From Primorskyibacter aestuariivivens (GTDB taxonomy: Bacteria > Pseudomonadota > Alphaproteobacteria > Rhodobacterales > Rhodobacteraceae): a stretch of 64,000 nucleotides of DNA. The DNA lies in the NCBI RefSeq assembly GCF_028023675.1, contig NZ_JAQIOZ010000013.1:1-64000 (forward strand). The letters are read 5' to 3'. The notes under the pieces were generated by a model that made no database searches, had not been told where the DNA came from, and saw nothing but the letters and a program-made list of their open reading frames with translations. The translations under genes were made by a program, and so were the position numbers. Every line of letters begins with the position of its first letter. Position 1 is the first letter of the stretch. This document shows positions 43,447-53,232 of this stretch, one piece after another.

Positions 43447-44325
43447 GTGACAGGGCCAAAGGGCGGACGTTCGATCACTGTAGATATGTTGCGAGCCTTT
43501 GTTTTGCTCTCGGACTGTCTCAACCTGACGCAGGCGTCAAGACAACTGGGTGCAACGAGGCAGACCGTTCGGCGGCACATTACGGATCTGGAAACGATCA
43601 AGGGCGGTTCGTTGTTCGAACTGGATCGTCAGGGATATGCACTAACCCCGCTTGGTCGGGAAACGCTGCCCGATGCCCGCGATATACTGAGAAAGATCGA
43701 TCATTGGGTCGGGACGGAACGCCTTGCGCGGCGTCATTCCAATGGCCTTGAAATCGCGAGCTTCGTCGACGGCGGTGGTCGGACCTTCTTTTCACAGCAG
43801 CACCCGATCAATTCACTGGGTATGACCGGATTGCCGATTATGAAACGGGCGCTGGCGGCATGGGGCGGTGCCGGGACCCAGATCGAACACCCGGCCATGG
43901 CAGACATCCGGCCGTATCTGGTGATTTACCGGAAAAGCCCCGAAGGCTGGATCTGTGTCGAAATCGGAGAGAAATCGGCCTATGCGCGCTGGTTCGGCTG
44001 GACGTGGTCCAAAAGCGCCATTGGACGCCTGTCGCATGATGACAATGCGGGGGATGATTTCAACGATTTCATCGCGGGGGCCTATGCCGGCATCTATCAA
44101 AAGGGCGGTGTGCGGCTTGACCATCTGTTCGCTTATCTGCCGAGCGGCACAAGCGATCAACCGATCCCGGTCAGCTTTCAAAGGCTCCTGTTGGGCTGTG
44201 TCCTACCGGATGGCACGCCCGCCCTCGCCGTCCTTGTTTTAATGACGAATCAGGTTCGAATTGATGACCTTCCGCCGGATCATGAACGGGTGCCGGACGA
44301 TCTGGTCATGGAATTCGACATCTGA
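43447..44325 (+). CDS. LysR-type HTH protein with non-LysR C-terminal domain
   Basis: A 292-residue protein. Residues 10-70 form a LysR-like winged helix (VDMLRAFVLLSDCLNLTQAS, ATRQTVRRHITDLE). The rest does not look like the two-lobed LysR ligand domain; it has PAS-like alternation (LVIYRKSPEGWICVEIG, then a long loop and LLLGCVLPDGTPALAVLV). The start is GTG 43447 with GGAAGGG seven bases upstream. It precedes an unknown protein by 94 bases and may sense a cue and control it. Confidence 0.7.
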   Translation: MTGPKGGRSITVDMLRAFVLLSDCLNLTQASRQLGATRQTVRRHITDLETIKGGSLFELDRQGYALTPLGRETLPDARDILRKIDHWVGTERLARRHSNGLEIASFVDGGGRTFFSQQHPINSLGMTGLPIMKRALAAWGGAGTQIEHPAMADIRPYLVIYRKSPEGWICVEIGEKSAYARWFGWTWSKSAIGRLSHDDNAGDDFNDFIAGAYAGIYQKGGVRLDHLFAYLPSGTSDQPIPVSFQRLLLGCVLPDGTPALAVLVLMTNQVRIDDLPPDHERVPDDLVMEFDI

Positions 44326-44419
44326 CATTCGCGTTGCGTGAAAATGACAGCAAGTAAAAGGCGAAAATCCTGCTAACTTTCCGCCCGTGGTTGTCCACGG
44401 AAACTGGAAAGGAAAATCT

Positions 44420-45175
44420 ATGTCAGCACTTGGTCTCTATACGATGATACGAAACGTCTCCAACATCATGAACGAGGTCTCCGCCGCTGGGATGCGGCTG
44501 GAGGTCGGTGACGATTTCGCTGTCTACCGAAAGCTGAGAAACGCGCAAGCAGACCGGTCCGCCATTTACCCGATGTTCGATGTCGCCTGTTCCTATGTCG
44601 ACCGGTCCAACGCGTTCTGGGTCTGTGGTTTCAACACCGACGGTGAACTGGTGCACACACAGGCGATCAGACGGCTGGACCTGAATAACACGTCGCTTGC
44701 CGAGCATCTTTACGATCACCGGCACAAATATATCACCCCCGCCTCCACACCGGATCCCGATCATACCGCCTTTTCGCGGGTCAAGGCGCTGGAGCACATC
44801 ACCGGTTCGGTCTGTTACCACGGCGAATTCTGGCTCAAGGCGGGGGATGGCGGGCACCGGAATCAGGGGTTCACCGCTCTGTTGTCGCGGATCGTGTTCG
44901 AGATCGCGCTCAACATCTGGTCGCCGGATTTCATCTTTGGGCTGGTGCCCCAGCCATTGGCGTTCAAGGGCATTCCGGCGCGCTACGGATATACCCATAG
45001 CGAACCCGGCGTGTGGCGCGGTCCCGGCGGGGTCATCACCGCCGAGGAAATGCTGGTCTGGATGAGCCGTTCCGACATGGTGCAGTTCCTCGACACCGTT
45101 CCCAAGGCGTTGTCGGGCGAACGTCACCTGCCCAACCGTAGGGAACTGGGCACCCATATCAGTGCTGTCGCGTGA
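44420..45175 (+). CDS. Protein of unknown function
   Basis: A 251-residue soluble protein I do not recognise. It has no signal peptide. The middle (GSVCYHGEFWLKAGDGGHRN, then QGFTALLSRIVFEIAL) and IPARYGYTHSEPGVW recall the order of elements in acetyl/acyltransferase (GNAT-like) folds, with a G-x-x-N-Q-G loop, but this is weak. ATG 44420 follows GGAAAGGAAAA. It sits between a LysR-like regulator and an MFS permease; a hairpin after it suggests its transcript ends before the permease. Confidence 0.7.
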   Translation: MSALGLYTMIRNVSNIMNEVSAAGMRLEVGDDFAVYRKLRNAQADRSAIYPMFDVACSYVDRSNAFWVCGFNTDGELVHTQAIRRLDLNNTSLAEHLYDHRHKYITPASTPDPDHTAFSRVKALEHITGSVCYHGEFWLKAGDGGHRNQGFTALLSRIVFEIALNIWSPDFIFGLVPQPLAFKGIPARYGYTHSEPGVWRGPGGVITAEEMLVWMSRSDMVQFLDTVPKALSGERHLPNRRELGTHISAVA

Positions 45176-45188
45176 AACCTCAAAAGGG

Positions 45189-45209
45189 CCAGGGCGCCCG
45201 TCGCCCTGG
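45189..45209 (+). terminator. Hairpin terminator after the unknown protein gene
   Basis: CCAGGGCG and CGCCCTGG pair as an 8-bp stem around a five-base loop, 14 bases after the stop, followed by TCGTGTTGCGTTG. Confidence 0.6.
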
Positions 45210-45241
45210 TCGTGTTGCGTTGAAAAGTAAGGAATTGGTTT

Positions 45242-46405
45242 ATGATTGAGAATGGCATCGGCAAAACGATCATGGTGGCAAGCCCGATTATCGGCAGCGT
45301 CGCCTTCGTTCTGGAATTGACGCTGGTCCCGCTGGTTCTGGTTTCCATCAAGGAAAGCCTGCTGTTGTCCACCGATGACATCGCGTGGGTCTTCAATGGC
45401 TATGCCCTTGCAGTCGCCGTCACGGTTCTGCTGGGCGGATATGCCGGAGACCACTGGGGCGTGAAAAGGGTGTTCCTGTTGGGTTTAAGCTTGTTTGTCA
45501 TCGGCGCTGTCGTGGCGGCGCGCGCCGATGATTTCGCCTGGATGCTCACCGGGCGCATCATCCAGGGCGCAGGGGGCGGCTTGTTTTCGCCTCTTGTCCC
45601 GGTGCTGCTGACCAGGGCCAACCCCGGGCGGCCGGGCAGGATCCTGATGATCTGGGGCAGTATCGCGGGATATGTCGCGGCCATTGCTCCGCTTGCCGGC
45701 TCTTCCCTGCTGCCGCAAAGCGATTGGCGGTCGGTATTTGTCCTTTTGGCCGGAATGGCGGTCATCGGGCTGGGCATGATCTTTGCCAAAGAGCCGGAGC
45801 GGCAAGCGCGCGGCACGACCATGGCGGGGAATATCCGTGCTCTCTTGCGCTCCCCAGCGCTCTGGTTGGTGTTTCTCTACGTGTTCTGCACTTATGGCTG
45901 CATCATGTTCTTTTTGTTCAGCGTGCCGTTGCGCATGGCAGCGATCGGCATGTCGTCTTATGCGACGGGTCTGGTCTTGTGCGCGATGTGGCTGAGTTTT
46001 GCGGTTGTCGGGACGTTGCTTCGAAATACGGTGGATGGCAGCCTTTTGCGTGTGATCACTCTTGTCGCGCCGGTCTTTATCCTTTTGGGGATCGGATTGG
46101 CGCACTTGGTCGACGCGCCGGTTACGTTCGTTCTGGCAGCCATTGCCATGGGGGCCGGGTTTGCCTGTAGCAACGCGCCCTCAACCCAGCTTGTAATGAA
46201 ATTCGCGCCCGAGGCGTCACGCGGCCTTGCGTCCAGCGTTGACATTACGCTGGCCCGCCTCGGCGGGGTGGTTTCGGTTGCGTTTTTGGCCGAGGCGCGG
46301 GCCGGGGATGTGGTGGCGTTTGCGCTGGCGTTGTCACTCATGGCCGTGGTCAGTGCGGTGATCTTCGGCAGAACGCCCGGCGCCGATCACAGTGTGGAGG
46401 GCTGA
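45242..46405 (+). CDS. MFS permease
   Basis: A 387-residue inner-membrane protein with about 12 hydrophobic helices. LLGGYAGDHWGVKRVFLLG is the family's cytoplasmic-loop motif; GRIIQGAGGGLFSPLVPVLL is typical of drug-type proton antiporters. AAGTAAGGA precedes ATG 45242. Substrate unknown; efflux of a metabolite or antibiotic is likely. Confidence 0.85.
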   Translation: MIENGIGKTIMVASPIIGSVAFVLELTLVPLVLVSIKESLLLSTDDIAWVFNGYALAVAVTVLLGGYAGDHWGVKRVFLLGLSLFVIGAVVAARADDFAWMLTGRIIQGAGGGLFSPLVPVLLTRANPGRPGRILMIWGSIAGYVAAIAPLAGSSLLPQSDWRSVFVLLAGMAVIGLGMIFAKEPERQARGTTMAGNIRALLRSPALWLVFLYVFCTYGCIMFFLFSVPLRMAAIGMSSYATGLVLCAMWLSFAVVGTLLRNTVDGSLLRVITLVAPVFILLGIGLAHLVDAPVTFVLAAIAMGAGFACSNAPSTQLVMKFAPEASRGLASSVDITLARLGGVVSVAFLAEARAGDVVAFALALSLMAVVSAVIFGRTPGADHSVEG

Positions 46406-46471
46406 TGCTCCTGCATCTTCCCGTCCGGCGACGCGGCCGACGTGTCGCTGCGAACTGGTGGGAACCTGCCG

Positions 46472-47344
46472 CTATTTCAGCAGTCTCTTGAGGTACTGGC
46501 CGTAGCTGTTCTTGGCAAAGCTGTCGGCCCGCGCCTGTAGCGCCCCGCTGTCGATCCAACCTTTACCAAAGGCAATCTCTTCGGGGCAGCCCACCTGCAT
46601 CCCCTGCCGCTCGGACAGGGTGCGCACGAAATTGCCGGCATCCAGAAGCGAGCCATGTGTGCCGGTATCAAGCCAGGCATAGCCGCGCCCCATCTGGCGC
46701 ACGTCCAACAGCCCATCTTCGAGATACATTTCCAACAGCGACACGATCTCCAGCTCCCCGCGCGCCGAGGGCGTGACGGCGCGCGCGCGTTCCGGCGCGG
46801 AGCCATCGAGGAAATACAGACCCGTCACTGCAAATGGGGACGGCGCGACGTTAGGCTTTTCGACAATTGCATGCACGGTGCCGTCCTGATCGAAATCCAC
46901 CACGCCATAGCGTTCGGGGTCCGCCACCCGGTAGCCAAAGACCGTGCCGCCGTGGTCGCGCGCATCCGCCGCCGCCAGTTCTTCGGGCAGGCCGTGACCA
47001 AAGAAGATATTGTCACCAAGGATCATCGCGCTGGGCGCGCCGTTCAGGAAATCCTCGGCCAGCAGATAGGCCTGCGCCAACCCGTCTGGTGACTGTTGCT
47101 CGATATAGCTCAGCGAAAGCCCCCACTGCGCCCCGTCGCCCAGCGTGCGCTGGAACTGATCGGCATCCTGCGGCGTGGTGATCACCGCGATGTCGCGGAT
47201 GCCCGCCAGCATCAGTACCGAGAGCGGATAATAGATCATCGGCTTGTCATAGACCGGCAAGAGCTGTTTCGACACGCCCATGGTTATCGGGTAGAGCCGC
47301 GTGCCGGAGCCGCCGGCGAGGATTATGCCTTTGCGTTTGGTCAT
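46472..47344 (-). CDS. rfbA: Glucose-1-phosphate thymidylyltransferase
   Basis: A 290-residue nucleotidyltransferase: GGSGTRLYPIT, KQLLPVYDKPMIYYPLS, and GDNIFFG. It makes dTDP-glucose, the first step to dTDP-L-rhamnose. ATG 47344 overlaps the rfbD stop. It is last in rfbCBDA and converges on the MFS gene. Confidence 0.95.
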   Translation of the reverse strand: MTKRKGIILAGGSGTRLYPITMGVSKQLLPVYDKPMIYYPLSVLMLAGIRDIAVITTPQDADQFQRTLGDGAQWGLSLSYIEQQSPDGLAQAYLLAEDFLNGAPSAMILGDNIFFGHGLPEELAAADARDHGGTVFGYRVADPERYGVVDFDQDGTVHAIVEKPNVAPSPFAVTGLYFLDGSAPERARAVTPSARGELEIVSLLEMYLEDGLLDVRQMGRGYAWLDTGTHGSLLDAGNFVRTLSERQGMQVGCPEEIAFGKGWIDSGALQARADSFAKNSYGQYLKRLLK

Positions 47345-48183
47345 GAAATCAACTCGTTTACTGTCTCGGTGAGGGCAGCGCGCCAGTCGGGGGGCACAAT
47401 GCCGAAATCCGTCTCTAATGCAGAGCAATCGAGCCGGGAATTGAGCGGGCGTTCGGCCGGGGTCGGGTATTGCGATGTGGGAATGCCGGTGATGATCACG
47501 TCGCGTTTCGCAATGGCAAATGTTTCGCGCGCGAAACATTTCCAGCTGGTGGGCGGTTGACCGGCATAGTGATAAGTGCCGCCCCGCGCACCGTTTCGCA
47601 GCGCATCGGCCAGCGACAGGCAGGCCGTGGCAATGCCCGAGGCCGGGGTCGGGCCGCCGATCTGGTCCTCGACCACGTTCAGCGCATCGCGGGTTTCAGA
47701 AAGCCGCAGCATGGTTTTCACGAAATTCGTCCCATGGCGGGAAAACACCCAAGATGTCCTCAGGATCACATGCGCACAGCCCGCCGCGCGGATGGCATCC
47801 TCTCCTGTCAGTTTCGAGCGCCCATAGGCCCCCAGCGGGCCGGTCGGCGCTTCGGGCCTCCAGGGGGTGTCGCCCGAGCCGTCAAAGACGTAGTCGGTTG
47901 AGATGTGAATGAGCGGGATGCCCAGCCCGGCACAGACATGCGCCATGGCACCGGGGCTTTCGCCATTGATCACCGTGGCCAGCCTCTCTTCCTCTTCGGC
48001 GCGGTCCACGGCCGTGTAGGCAGCAGCGTTGATCACCACCGAGGGATTGGCAGCCAGAATCCCGGCGGCACAGGCGGCCGGGTCCGACAGATCGGCCTGA
48101 TCGCGCCCCAGCGCGGAGACATCGCCCTGCTGCTGCAGTTCGGTGGCGACCTGCCCGGTTTTGCCGAACACGAGGATCGTCAT
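47341..48183 (-). CDS. rfbD: dTDP-4-dehydrorhamnose reductase
   Basis: A 280-residue reductase with [27 protein letters not shown] and YGRSKLTGE (Tyr and Lys of the active site). It makes dTDP-L-rhamnose. It overlaps rfbB and rfbA by four bases each. Confidence 0.94.
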   Translation of the reverse strand: MTILVFGKTGQVATELQQQGDVSALGRDQADLSDPAACAAGILAANPSVVINAAAYTAVDRAEEEERLATVINGESPGAMAHVCAGLGIPLIHISTDYVFDGSGDTPWRPEAPTGPLGAYGRSKLTGEDAIRAAGCAHVILRTSWVFSRHGTNFVKTMLRLSETRDALNVVEDQIGGPTPASGIATACLSLADALRNGARGGTYHYAGQPPTSWKCFARETFAIAKRDVIITGIPTSQYPTPAERPLNSRLDCSALETDFGIVPPDWRAALTETVNELIS

Positions 48184-49232
48184 GCTTTCACGCCCAATCT
48201 CTGTCCAACCCCATGGCGGCCCTGCAGCGCGCGCCACCAGCTTTCATTGTCGAGATACCATTCGACGGTCTTGCGCAAACCTTCCTCTACCGTGACCGAG
48301 GGGCGCCAGCCCAGTTCGGCGCGGATGCGCGAAGGGTCGATGGCATAGCGCGCGTCATGGCCCGGACGGTCGGTGACAAAGGTGATCTGCCGGGCGTAGG
48401 ATTTGCCATCTTCGCGGGGGCGCAGGGTGTCGAGAATATCACACAGCGTTTCCACCAGCTCCAGGTTGGAGCGCTCATTCTCGCCGCCGATATTGTAGGA
48501 CCGGCCCGGCGTGCCGCGCTCCGCCACCAGCAGCAGCGCGTCGGCGTGATCCTCGACAAAGAGCCAGTCGCGGATGTTTGAGCCGTCGCCATAGATCGGC
48601 AGCGGCTTGCCCGCCAGCGCATTGAGGATGATCACCGGGATGAGCTTTTCGGGGAAATGGTAAGGGCCGTAATTGTTCGAGCAATTGGTCAGTACGACCG
48701 GCAGGCCATAGGTCTCGAACCAGGCGCGTACCAGATGGTCCGAACTGGCCTTGGACGCCGAATAGGGAGAGCGCGGGTCATAGGCGGTGTCTTCGGTGAA
48801 CAGCACCTCCGGGTCTGCGGGCAGCGATCCATAGACCTCGTCGGTGGAGATGTGGTGAAAGCGGAAGCGCTCGGGCTTGCCCTGTGCCTGCCAATAGCTG
48901 CGGGCGGCTTCCAGCATGTTGTAGGTGCCGGTGATATTGGTCTCGATAAAGGTGCCGGGCCCGTCGATGGAGCGATCCACATGGGATTCGGCGGCCAGAT
49001 GCATGACCGCGTCGGGCTGATGCGCGGCGAAGACGCGGTCAAGCGCGGCACGGTCGCGGATATCGGCCTGTTCGAACGCGTAGTTCGGGCTGTTTGCCAC
49101 ACCGGCCACATTGTCGAGACAGGCCGCATAGGTCAGCGCGTCAAGATTGACCACGGCGTGTCCGCGCTGGATGGCCAGACGCACCACCGCCGATCCAATA
49201 AATCCCGCGCCGCCCGTGACCAGCAGTTTCAT
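48180..49232 (-). CDS. rfbB: dTDP-glucose 4,6-dehydratase
   Basis: A 350-residue extended [53 protein letters not shown] and [14 protein letters not shown]. It converts dTDP-glucose to the 4-keto-6-deoxy sugar. It starts three bases after rfbC. Confidence 0.95.
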   Translation of the reverse strand: MKLLVTGGAGFIGSAVVRLAIQRGHAVVNLDALTYAACLDNVAGVANSPNYAFEQADIRDRAALDRVFAAHQPDAVMHLAAESHVDRSIDGPGTFIETNITGTYNMLEAARSYWQAQGKPERFRFHHISTDEVYGSLPADPEVLFTEDTAYDPRSPYSASKASSDHLVRAWFETYGLPVVLTNCSNNYGPYHFPEKLIPVIILNALAGKPLPIYGDGSNIRDWLFVEDHADALLLVAERGTPGRSYNIGGENERSNLELVETLCDILDTLRPREDGKSYARQITFVTDRPGHDARYAIDPSRIRAELGWRPSVTVEEGLRKTVEWYLDNESWWRALQGRHGVGQRLGVKA

Positions 49233-49235
49233 GGT

Positions 49236-49790
49236 TTACCCCTCATACACAAACGGGCTTTCAAACCCGGCCAGCGGCGGCGCTGCGGCGTCCTTGTCCG
49301 ACAGGATTGGCGTGCCGTCAAAGCCCCATTCGATGCCGCAACTGTCCCAGCGGATCGCGCCATCGGCCTGCGGGGCGTAATAGTCGGAACATTTATAGAC
49401 CACTTCGGTGTCGGGGTCCCGGGTGATGAAGCCATGGGCAAAACCTGCGGGGATCAGCAATTGCCGTCCATTGTCAAAGCTCAGTTTGACGCCGACCCAT
49501 TGACCGTAGGTCGGCGAGCCGCGCCGGATATCCACCGCCACGTCATAGAGCGCGCCACGCCCGCAGCGCACCAGCTTGGCCTGGGCATGGGGCGGGGCCT
49601 GAAAATGGAGGCCCCGGATCGTGCCAGGATATTGCGACAGGGAATGGTTGTCCTGGCAGAAATCGATTTCAATCCCGGCCGCTTCCATACGGGCACGATT
49701 CCAGCTTTCGCTGAAAAACCCGCGCGCGTCGCCAAAACGTGCGGGTGTGAGGATCAAAACCCCCGGCAAAGCGGTCTTTTCTATCTGCAT
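49236..49790 (-). CDS. rfbC: dTDP-4-dehydrorhamnose 3,5-epimerase
   Basis: A 184-residue cupin epimerase: RGLHFQAPPHAQAKLVRC with the catalytic His, GFAHGF and YKCSDYYAP. It heads rfbCBDA; together the four enzymes make dTDP-L-rhamnose for the polysaccharide encoded to the right. The 130-base gap to the divergent glycosyltransferase should hold both promoters. Confidence 0.94.
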   Translation of the reverse strand: MQIEKTALPGVLILTPARFGDARGFFSESWNRARMEAAGIEIDFCQDNHSLSQYPGTIRGLHFQAPPHAQAKLVRCGRGALYDVAVDIRRGSPTYGQWVGVKLSFDNGRQLLIPAGFAHGFITRDPDTEVVYKCSDYYAPQADGAIRWDSCGIEWGFDGTPILSDKDAAAPPLAGFESPFVYEG

Positions 49791-49926
49791 CCTTGTCCCT
49801 CCGGAACAGTCCCTATCCGGCCGTTGCCGGGTTCAAGCAAAGGACTACGGCTATAGTTTGACACTCGTGCGCATTTGTGACCACTGGTGCGGCAAACGCC
49901 ACAGTGAAATTGTCCCGGAGATGAGC

Positions 49927-50931
49927 ATGCCGGCCCAAGCATATCTGAACGACAGCACCGGTGCCGGACGGCTGGTGGCCGTGGTCGTGACGTATAATCG
50001 GTTGGACAAGCTCAAGATGACGGTGTCGCGACTTCTCGAGAGCCCCCCTGAACAACTTGAGGCGGTTGTTGTGATTGACAATGCCTCGAGCGATGGCACC
50101 GAGGTTTGGCTAGCTGATCACGACGATCCGCGGCTTGATGTCTTTCGATGCGAAACAAATCTTGGAGGGGCCGGGGGGTTTGAGACCGGCATGAAGCGGG
50201 CCACCAGACTGTTCGATCCGGACTGGATGGTGGTGATGGATGACGATGCCCGCCCGGAGCCCGGAACGCTGGCCAAGTTTCATCGCGCGGACCGTTCGGT
50301 TGCCGAGGCCTGGGGCGCAGCGGTGTTTCACCCGGGTCCCGAGCGGCGCATCTGCGACATGAACCGACCGGCGATCAATCCGTTCTGGCATCGGGATGCG
50401 ATGTGGCGCACGTTGACGGGACAGGGGCGGGACGGGTTCCACATGGGCCCCGAGGATTTCAGATCCGACGCGCCGCGCCGCGATGTCGATGTGCTGTCCT
50501 TTGTCGGCTTCTTTGTCAGCCGCGCAGCGATTGCCCGGGTGGGCTATCCCGATGGCGACCTGTTCATTTATGGTGATGACACGTTGTACACGCTTGGGTT
50601 GGCGCGGGCAGGCGGACGGATCGTTTTCGATCCCGCTCTTGTGTTCGAGCACGACTTCTCGACCCACAGTGTGACGGATAAGCGCTTCAGACCGCTGTGG
50701 AAGAGCTACTACCATTATCGCAACCTGATGATGGTTTACCGGCTTTGTTCCGGTTGGTTGTTCGTTCTGGTCGCACCGGCGGCGTCGGTCAAATGGCTGG
50801 CCAAGGTGCGTCACCATTCCGGCGAGCGGTGGACCTTTCTGGCTTATGTTATGCGGGCATTGCGCGACGGTATTCTGCGGCGCACGGATGTGTCACATGA
50901 TACGGTTCTGGGCTGGGGCGCGCGGCGCTGA
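49927..50931 (+). CDS. Family 2 glycosyltransferase (galactofuranosyl/rhamnosyl type)
   Basis: A 334-residue GT2 enzyme. VVVTYNRLDKL, VVIDNASSDGT, NLGGAGGFETGM and the metal-binding MDDDARPEP are seen; GYPDGDLFIYGDD follows. These features occur in galactofuranosyl- and rhamnosyltransferases. ATG 49927 has CCGGAG at six bases; ATG 49921 lies directly against that site. With dTDP-rhamnose genes beside it, transfer of rhamnose is plausible. Confidence 0.82.
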   Translation: MPAQAYLNDSTGAGRLVAVVVTYNRLDKLKMTVSRLLESPPEQLEAVVVIDNASSDGTEVWLADHDDPRLDVFRCETNLGGAGGFETGMKRATRLFDPDWMVVMDDDARPEPGTLAKFHRADRSVAEAWGAAVFHPGPERRICDMNRPAINPFWHRDAMWRTLTGQGRDGFHMGPEDFRSDAPRRDVDVLSFVGFFVSRAAIARVGYPDGDLFIYGDDTLYTLGLARAGGRIVFDPALVFEHDFSTHSVTDKRFRPLWKSYYHYRNLMMVYRLCSGWLFVLVAPAASVKWLAKVRHHSGERWTFLAYVMRALRDGILRRTDVSHDTVLGWGARR

Positions 50932-50945
50932 CGTCGCGCGGACCA

Positions 50946-51767
50946 TCATTTGCTACTGAGAATCTCGCGGTGATAGCGCCCCATCAGCAACACGCCGAAA
51001 AACAGTGTCACCAGACCGAAACCGACCATGAAAGTGATGTCGATGTAGTCAGGCCTGTAGGTCGGATAAAACCCTTCCCGGAACAACCCGGTCACATGCA
51101 TCAACGGGTTATACCACAGGATCGACTGGGCCATGGGCGGGAGATCATCATAAAGAAAGATCACCCCGGAGGCGAGGAACAGCGGCCGTGTCACGATCCC
51201 CCAGATCTGGCTCCAGATCGGATAAAGGCCGAAAAGCGCGCAATTGAGCACCCCGACCCCTGCCGCGATCAGCATGGCCAGAAACATCGCACCCAGAATG
51301 GGCGGCAGATCAAGAAGCACTCTGGAATCCGTGAGCGACAGTAGAGCCGTCAGGAGGATGAGGCTGACCAGCAGCCCGGTCAGCGAATTGAGCAGGAACC
51401 GCGCGAGAGCAGCATCGACCCATGTGACAGCGGGATATTGCAGCAGCGGACGGGAGAATCCGAGGCTCTGTGCCACCATGGCTGACACATTCATATACAT
51501 CGAAAACGGCAGGAAACCGGTTGCGTAGAACAGGATAAAGGAATTTCCGAGTGGCGGATTGCGCAGCAAAAGCGAAAAACCGACCCCCAAGAGCACGATG
51601 CTGCCCAGCGGTTCCAGCAGCGCCCAGGCAAAGCCACCGGGCGAATTTCCGTAGCGCGTAGCCATTTCCCGCAGGATCAGAGCCGAAACCGCCCGAAAGG
51701 TGGCAAAGCGCCTGACCACGCCCGTTCCCGGGGCCGGTTGTGCGGCGGGCCGCAGGTCTTCGCTCAT
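50946..51767 (-). CDS. Capsule/polysaccharide ABC-2 export permease (KpsM type)
   Basis: A 273-residue membrane protein with six hydrophobic helices: LILREMATRYGNSPGGFAW at the N-terminus and GLFREGFYPTYRPDYID near the end, both typical of KpsM/BexB. It pairs with the ATPase at 53233-53910 to export a lipid-linked polysaccharide. It is divergent from the KpsE-like gene. Confidence 0.88.
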   Translation of the reverse strand: MSEDLRPAAQPAPGTGVVRRFATFRAVSALILREMATRYGNSPGGFAWALLEPLGSIVLLGVGFSLLLRNPPLGNSFILFYATGFLPFSMYMNVSAMVAQSLGFSRPLLQYPAVTWVDAALARFLLNSLTGLLVSLILLTALLSLTDSRVLLDLPPILGAMFLAMLIAAGVGVLNCALFGLYPIWSQIWGIVTRPLFLASGVIFLYDDLPPMAQSILWYNPLMHVTGLFREGFYPTYRPDYIDITFMVGFGLVTLFFGVLLMGRYHREILSSK

Positions 51768-51855
51768 GACAGTTGGCCTCCGGGTACTGGCATTCGCTTC
51801 ATGGTTTAGGTAAAAGCTGGAGAAACATCAAATCTTCCGTGGCAGGTAAGCGTTC

Positions 51856-53211
51856 ATGAATGACGAGTTCCCCAAAGCGGGTCAGCCCCGGATGACACTG
51901 AGCATGCCCAGTCCCAAGCCTCAGCAAGCTGGGCAGGGCGGCGGCAGTGGGCAAAACGCAGTACCGAACAAGGGAGCCAACGCTGGCGGTCCGGGGCCGA
52001 ATAAAGGCAAGTCCCCCCAAAAGGGTCCGAAACAAGGTGGGGTCAAAAAGCTGGGTCCTGCGGGTACGCTGCGCAAGACGGTCAGCCCGGCGCGCATGAA
52101 GCGCCGTCATTGGGGTTTGGTCCTGTCCTTTGGCGCATTGGTTCTCGTTCCGTTTTTTATCGTTTCTTTCTACATGCTGGTGATCGCCGAGGATCAGTAT
52201 TCTTCGGTTGCGGGTTTCACCGTCCGCAAAGAGGAAAGCGGCGGCGCCTCCGAGCTCTTGGGGGGGCTGGCCGGGTTGGCAGGCAGCGGATCAACCGGGT
52301 CTGACAGCAATATCCTCTACGAATTCATTCTCAGCCGGTCGCTTGTGCAAAAGGTCGAGGACGAGATCGGCCTGATCTCTCACTACAGCGAAAAACGGAA
52401 CTCGGACCCGGTATTCGCATTGTCGCCCGACGCCAGTATCGAGGATCTGGAGCAGTATTGGCAGCGCATCGTGCGCGTCTCTTATGATCAGAACTCGGGC
52501 CTGATGGAGCTTCGCGTCCTGTCGTTCGAGCCGACGCGCGCGCAGGCGATCGCCAAACAGATCATTTCCGAGAGCCAGAAGATGATCAACGCGCTGAATG
52601 AGCAGGCGCGTGAGGATGCGATGCGCTACGCGACCGCGGATCTTGAAGAGGCGGTGGCACGGCTCAAGACCGCGCGCGAGGCGCTGACCGCGTTCCGCAC
52701 GCGGACCCAGATCGTCGATCCTGACGCTGACATTCAGGGCCGCATGGGGGTGATGAGCAGCCTGCAGCAACAGCTGGCCCAGGCACTGATCGAATACGAC
52801 CTGCTGCGCGAGCAGACCTCGGACAACGATCCGCGGCTTTTGCAGGCCCAACGTCGCATTGAAGCCATCCGCAGCCGCATTGCCGAGGAGCGGCGCAATT
52901 TCGCCAGCGAAAATGCCAACAACAGCGCCGATGGCGATGACTATCCCAGCCTGATCGCTGAATACGAGGGGCTTGAAGTGGATCGCGAGTTTGCCGAGGA
53001 AAGCTATCGTGCCGCCCTGGCTGCTCTTGATGTGGCGCGGGCGAAGGCATCCCGCCAGAGCCGATACCTGGCCACTTATGTGCAGCCGACGCTTGCCGAA
53101 ACAAGCGAGTATCCACAACGTGGAACGATCATCGGGTTGGCGGGGCTGTTCCTGCTGTTGGGGTGGTCCATTCTGGCGCTGATCTACTATTCGATCCGCG
53201 ATCGGGCCTGA
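51856..53211 (+). CDS. Capsule export inner-membrane protein (KpsE/BexC/Wzz-like)
   Basis: A 451-residue protein with two membrane helices (about residues 92-115 and 423-445) around a periplasmic region rich in heptad-like coiled coil (about 235-350). RSLVQKVEDEIGL and VARAKASRQSRYLATYVQPTLAE are family stretches. The first 90 residues are a long, basic, Gly/Pro/Lys/Gln-rich tail, longer than usual. It bridges the ABC exporter to the outer membrane; no KpsD-like channel is in the window. Confidence 0.87.
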   Translation: MNDEFPKAGQPRMTLSMPSPKPQQAGQGGGSGQNAVPNKGANAGGPGPNKGKSPQKGPKQGGVKKLGPAGTLRKTVSPARMKRRHWGLVLSFGALVLVPFFIVSFYMLVIAEDQYSSVAGFTVRKEESGGASELLGGLAGLAGSGSTGSDSNILYEFILSRSLVQKVEDEIGLISHYSEKRNSDPVFALSPDASIEDLEQYWQRIVRVSYDQNSGLMELRVLSFEPTRAQAIAKQIISESQKMINALNEQAREDAMRYATADLEEAVARLKTAREALTAFRTRTQIVDPDADIQGRMGVMSSLQQQLAQALIEYDLLREQTSDNDPRLLQAQRRIEAIRSRIAEERRNFASENANNSADGDDYPSLIAEYEGLEVDREFAEESYRAALAALDVARAKASRQSRYLATYVQPTLAETSEYPQRGTIIGLAGLFLLLGWSILALIYYSIRDRA

Positions 53212-53232
53212 GACCGGCAAGGGAGGTCAGGC

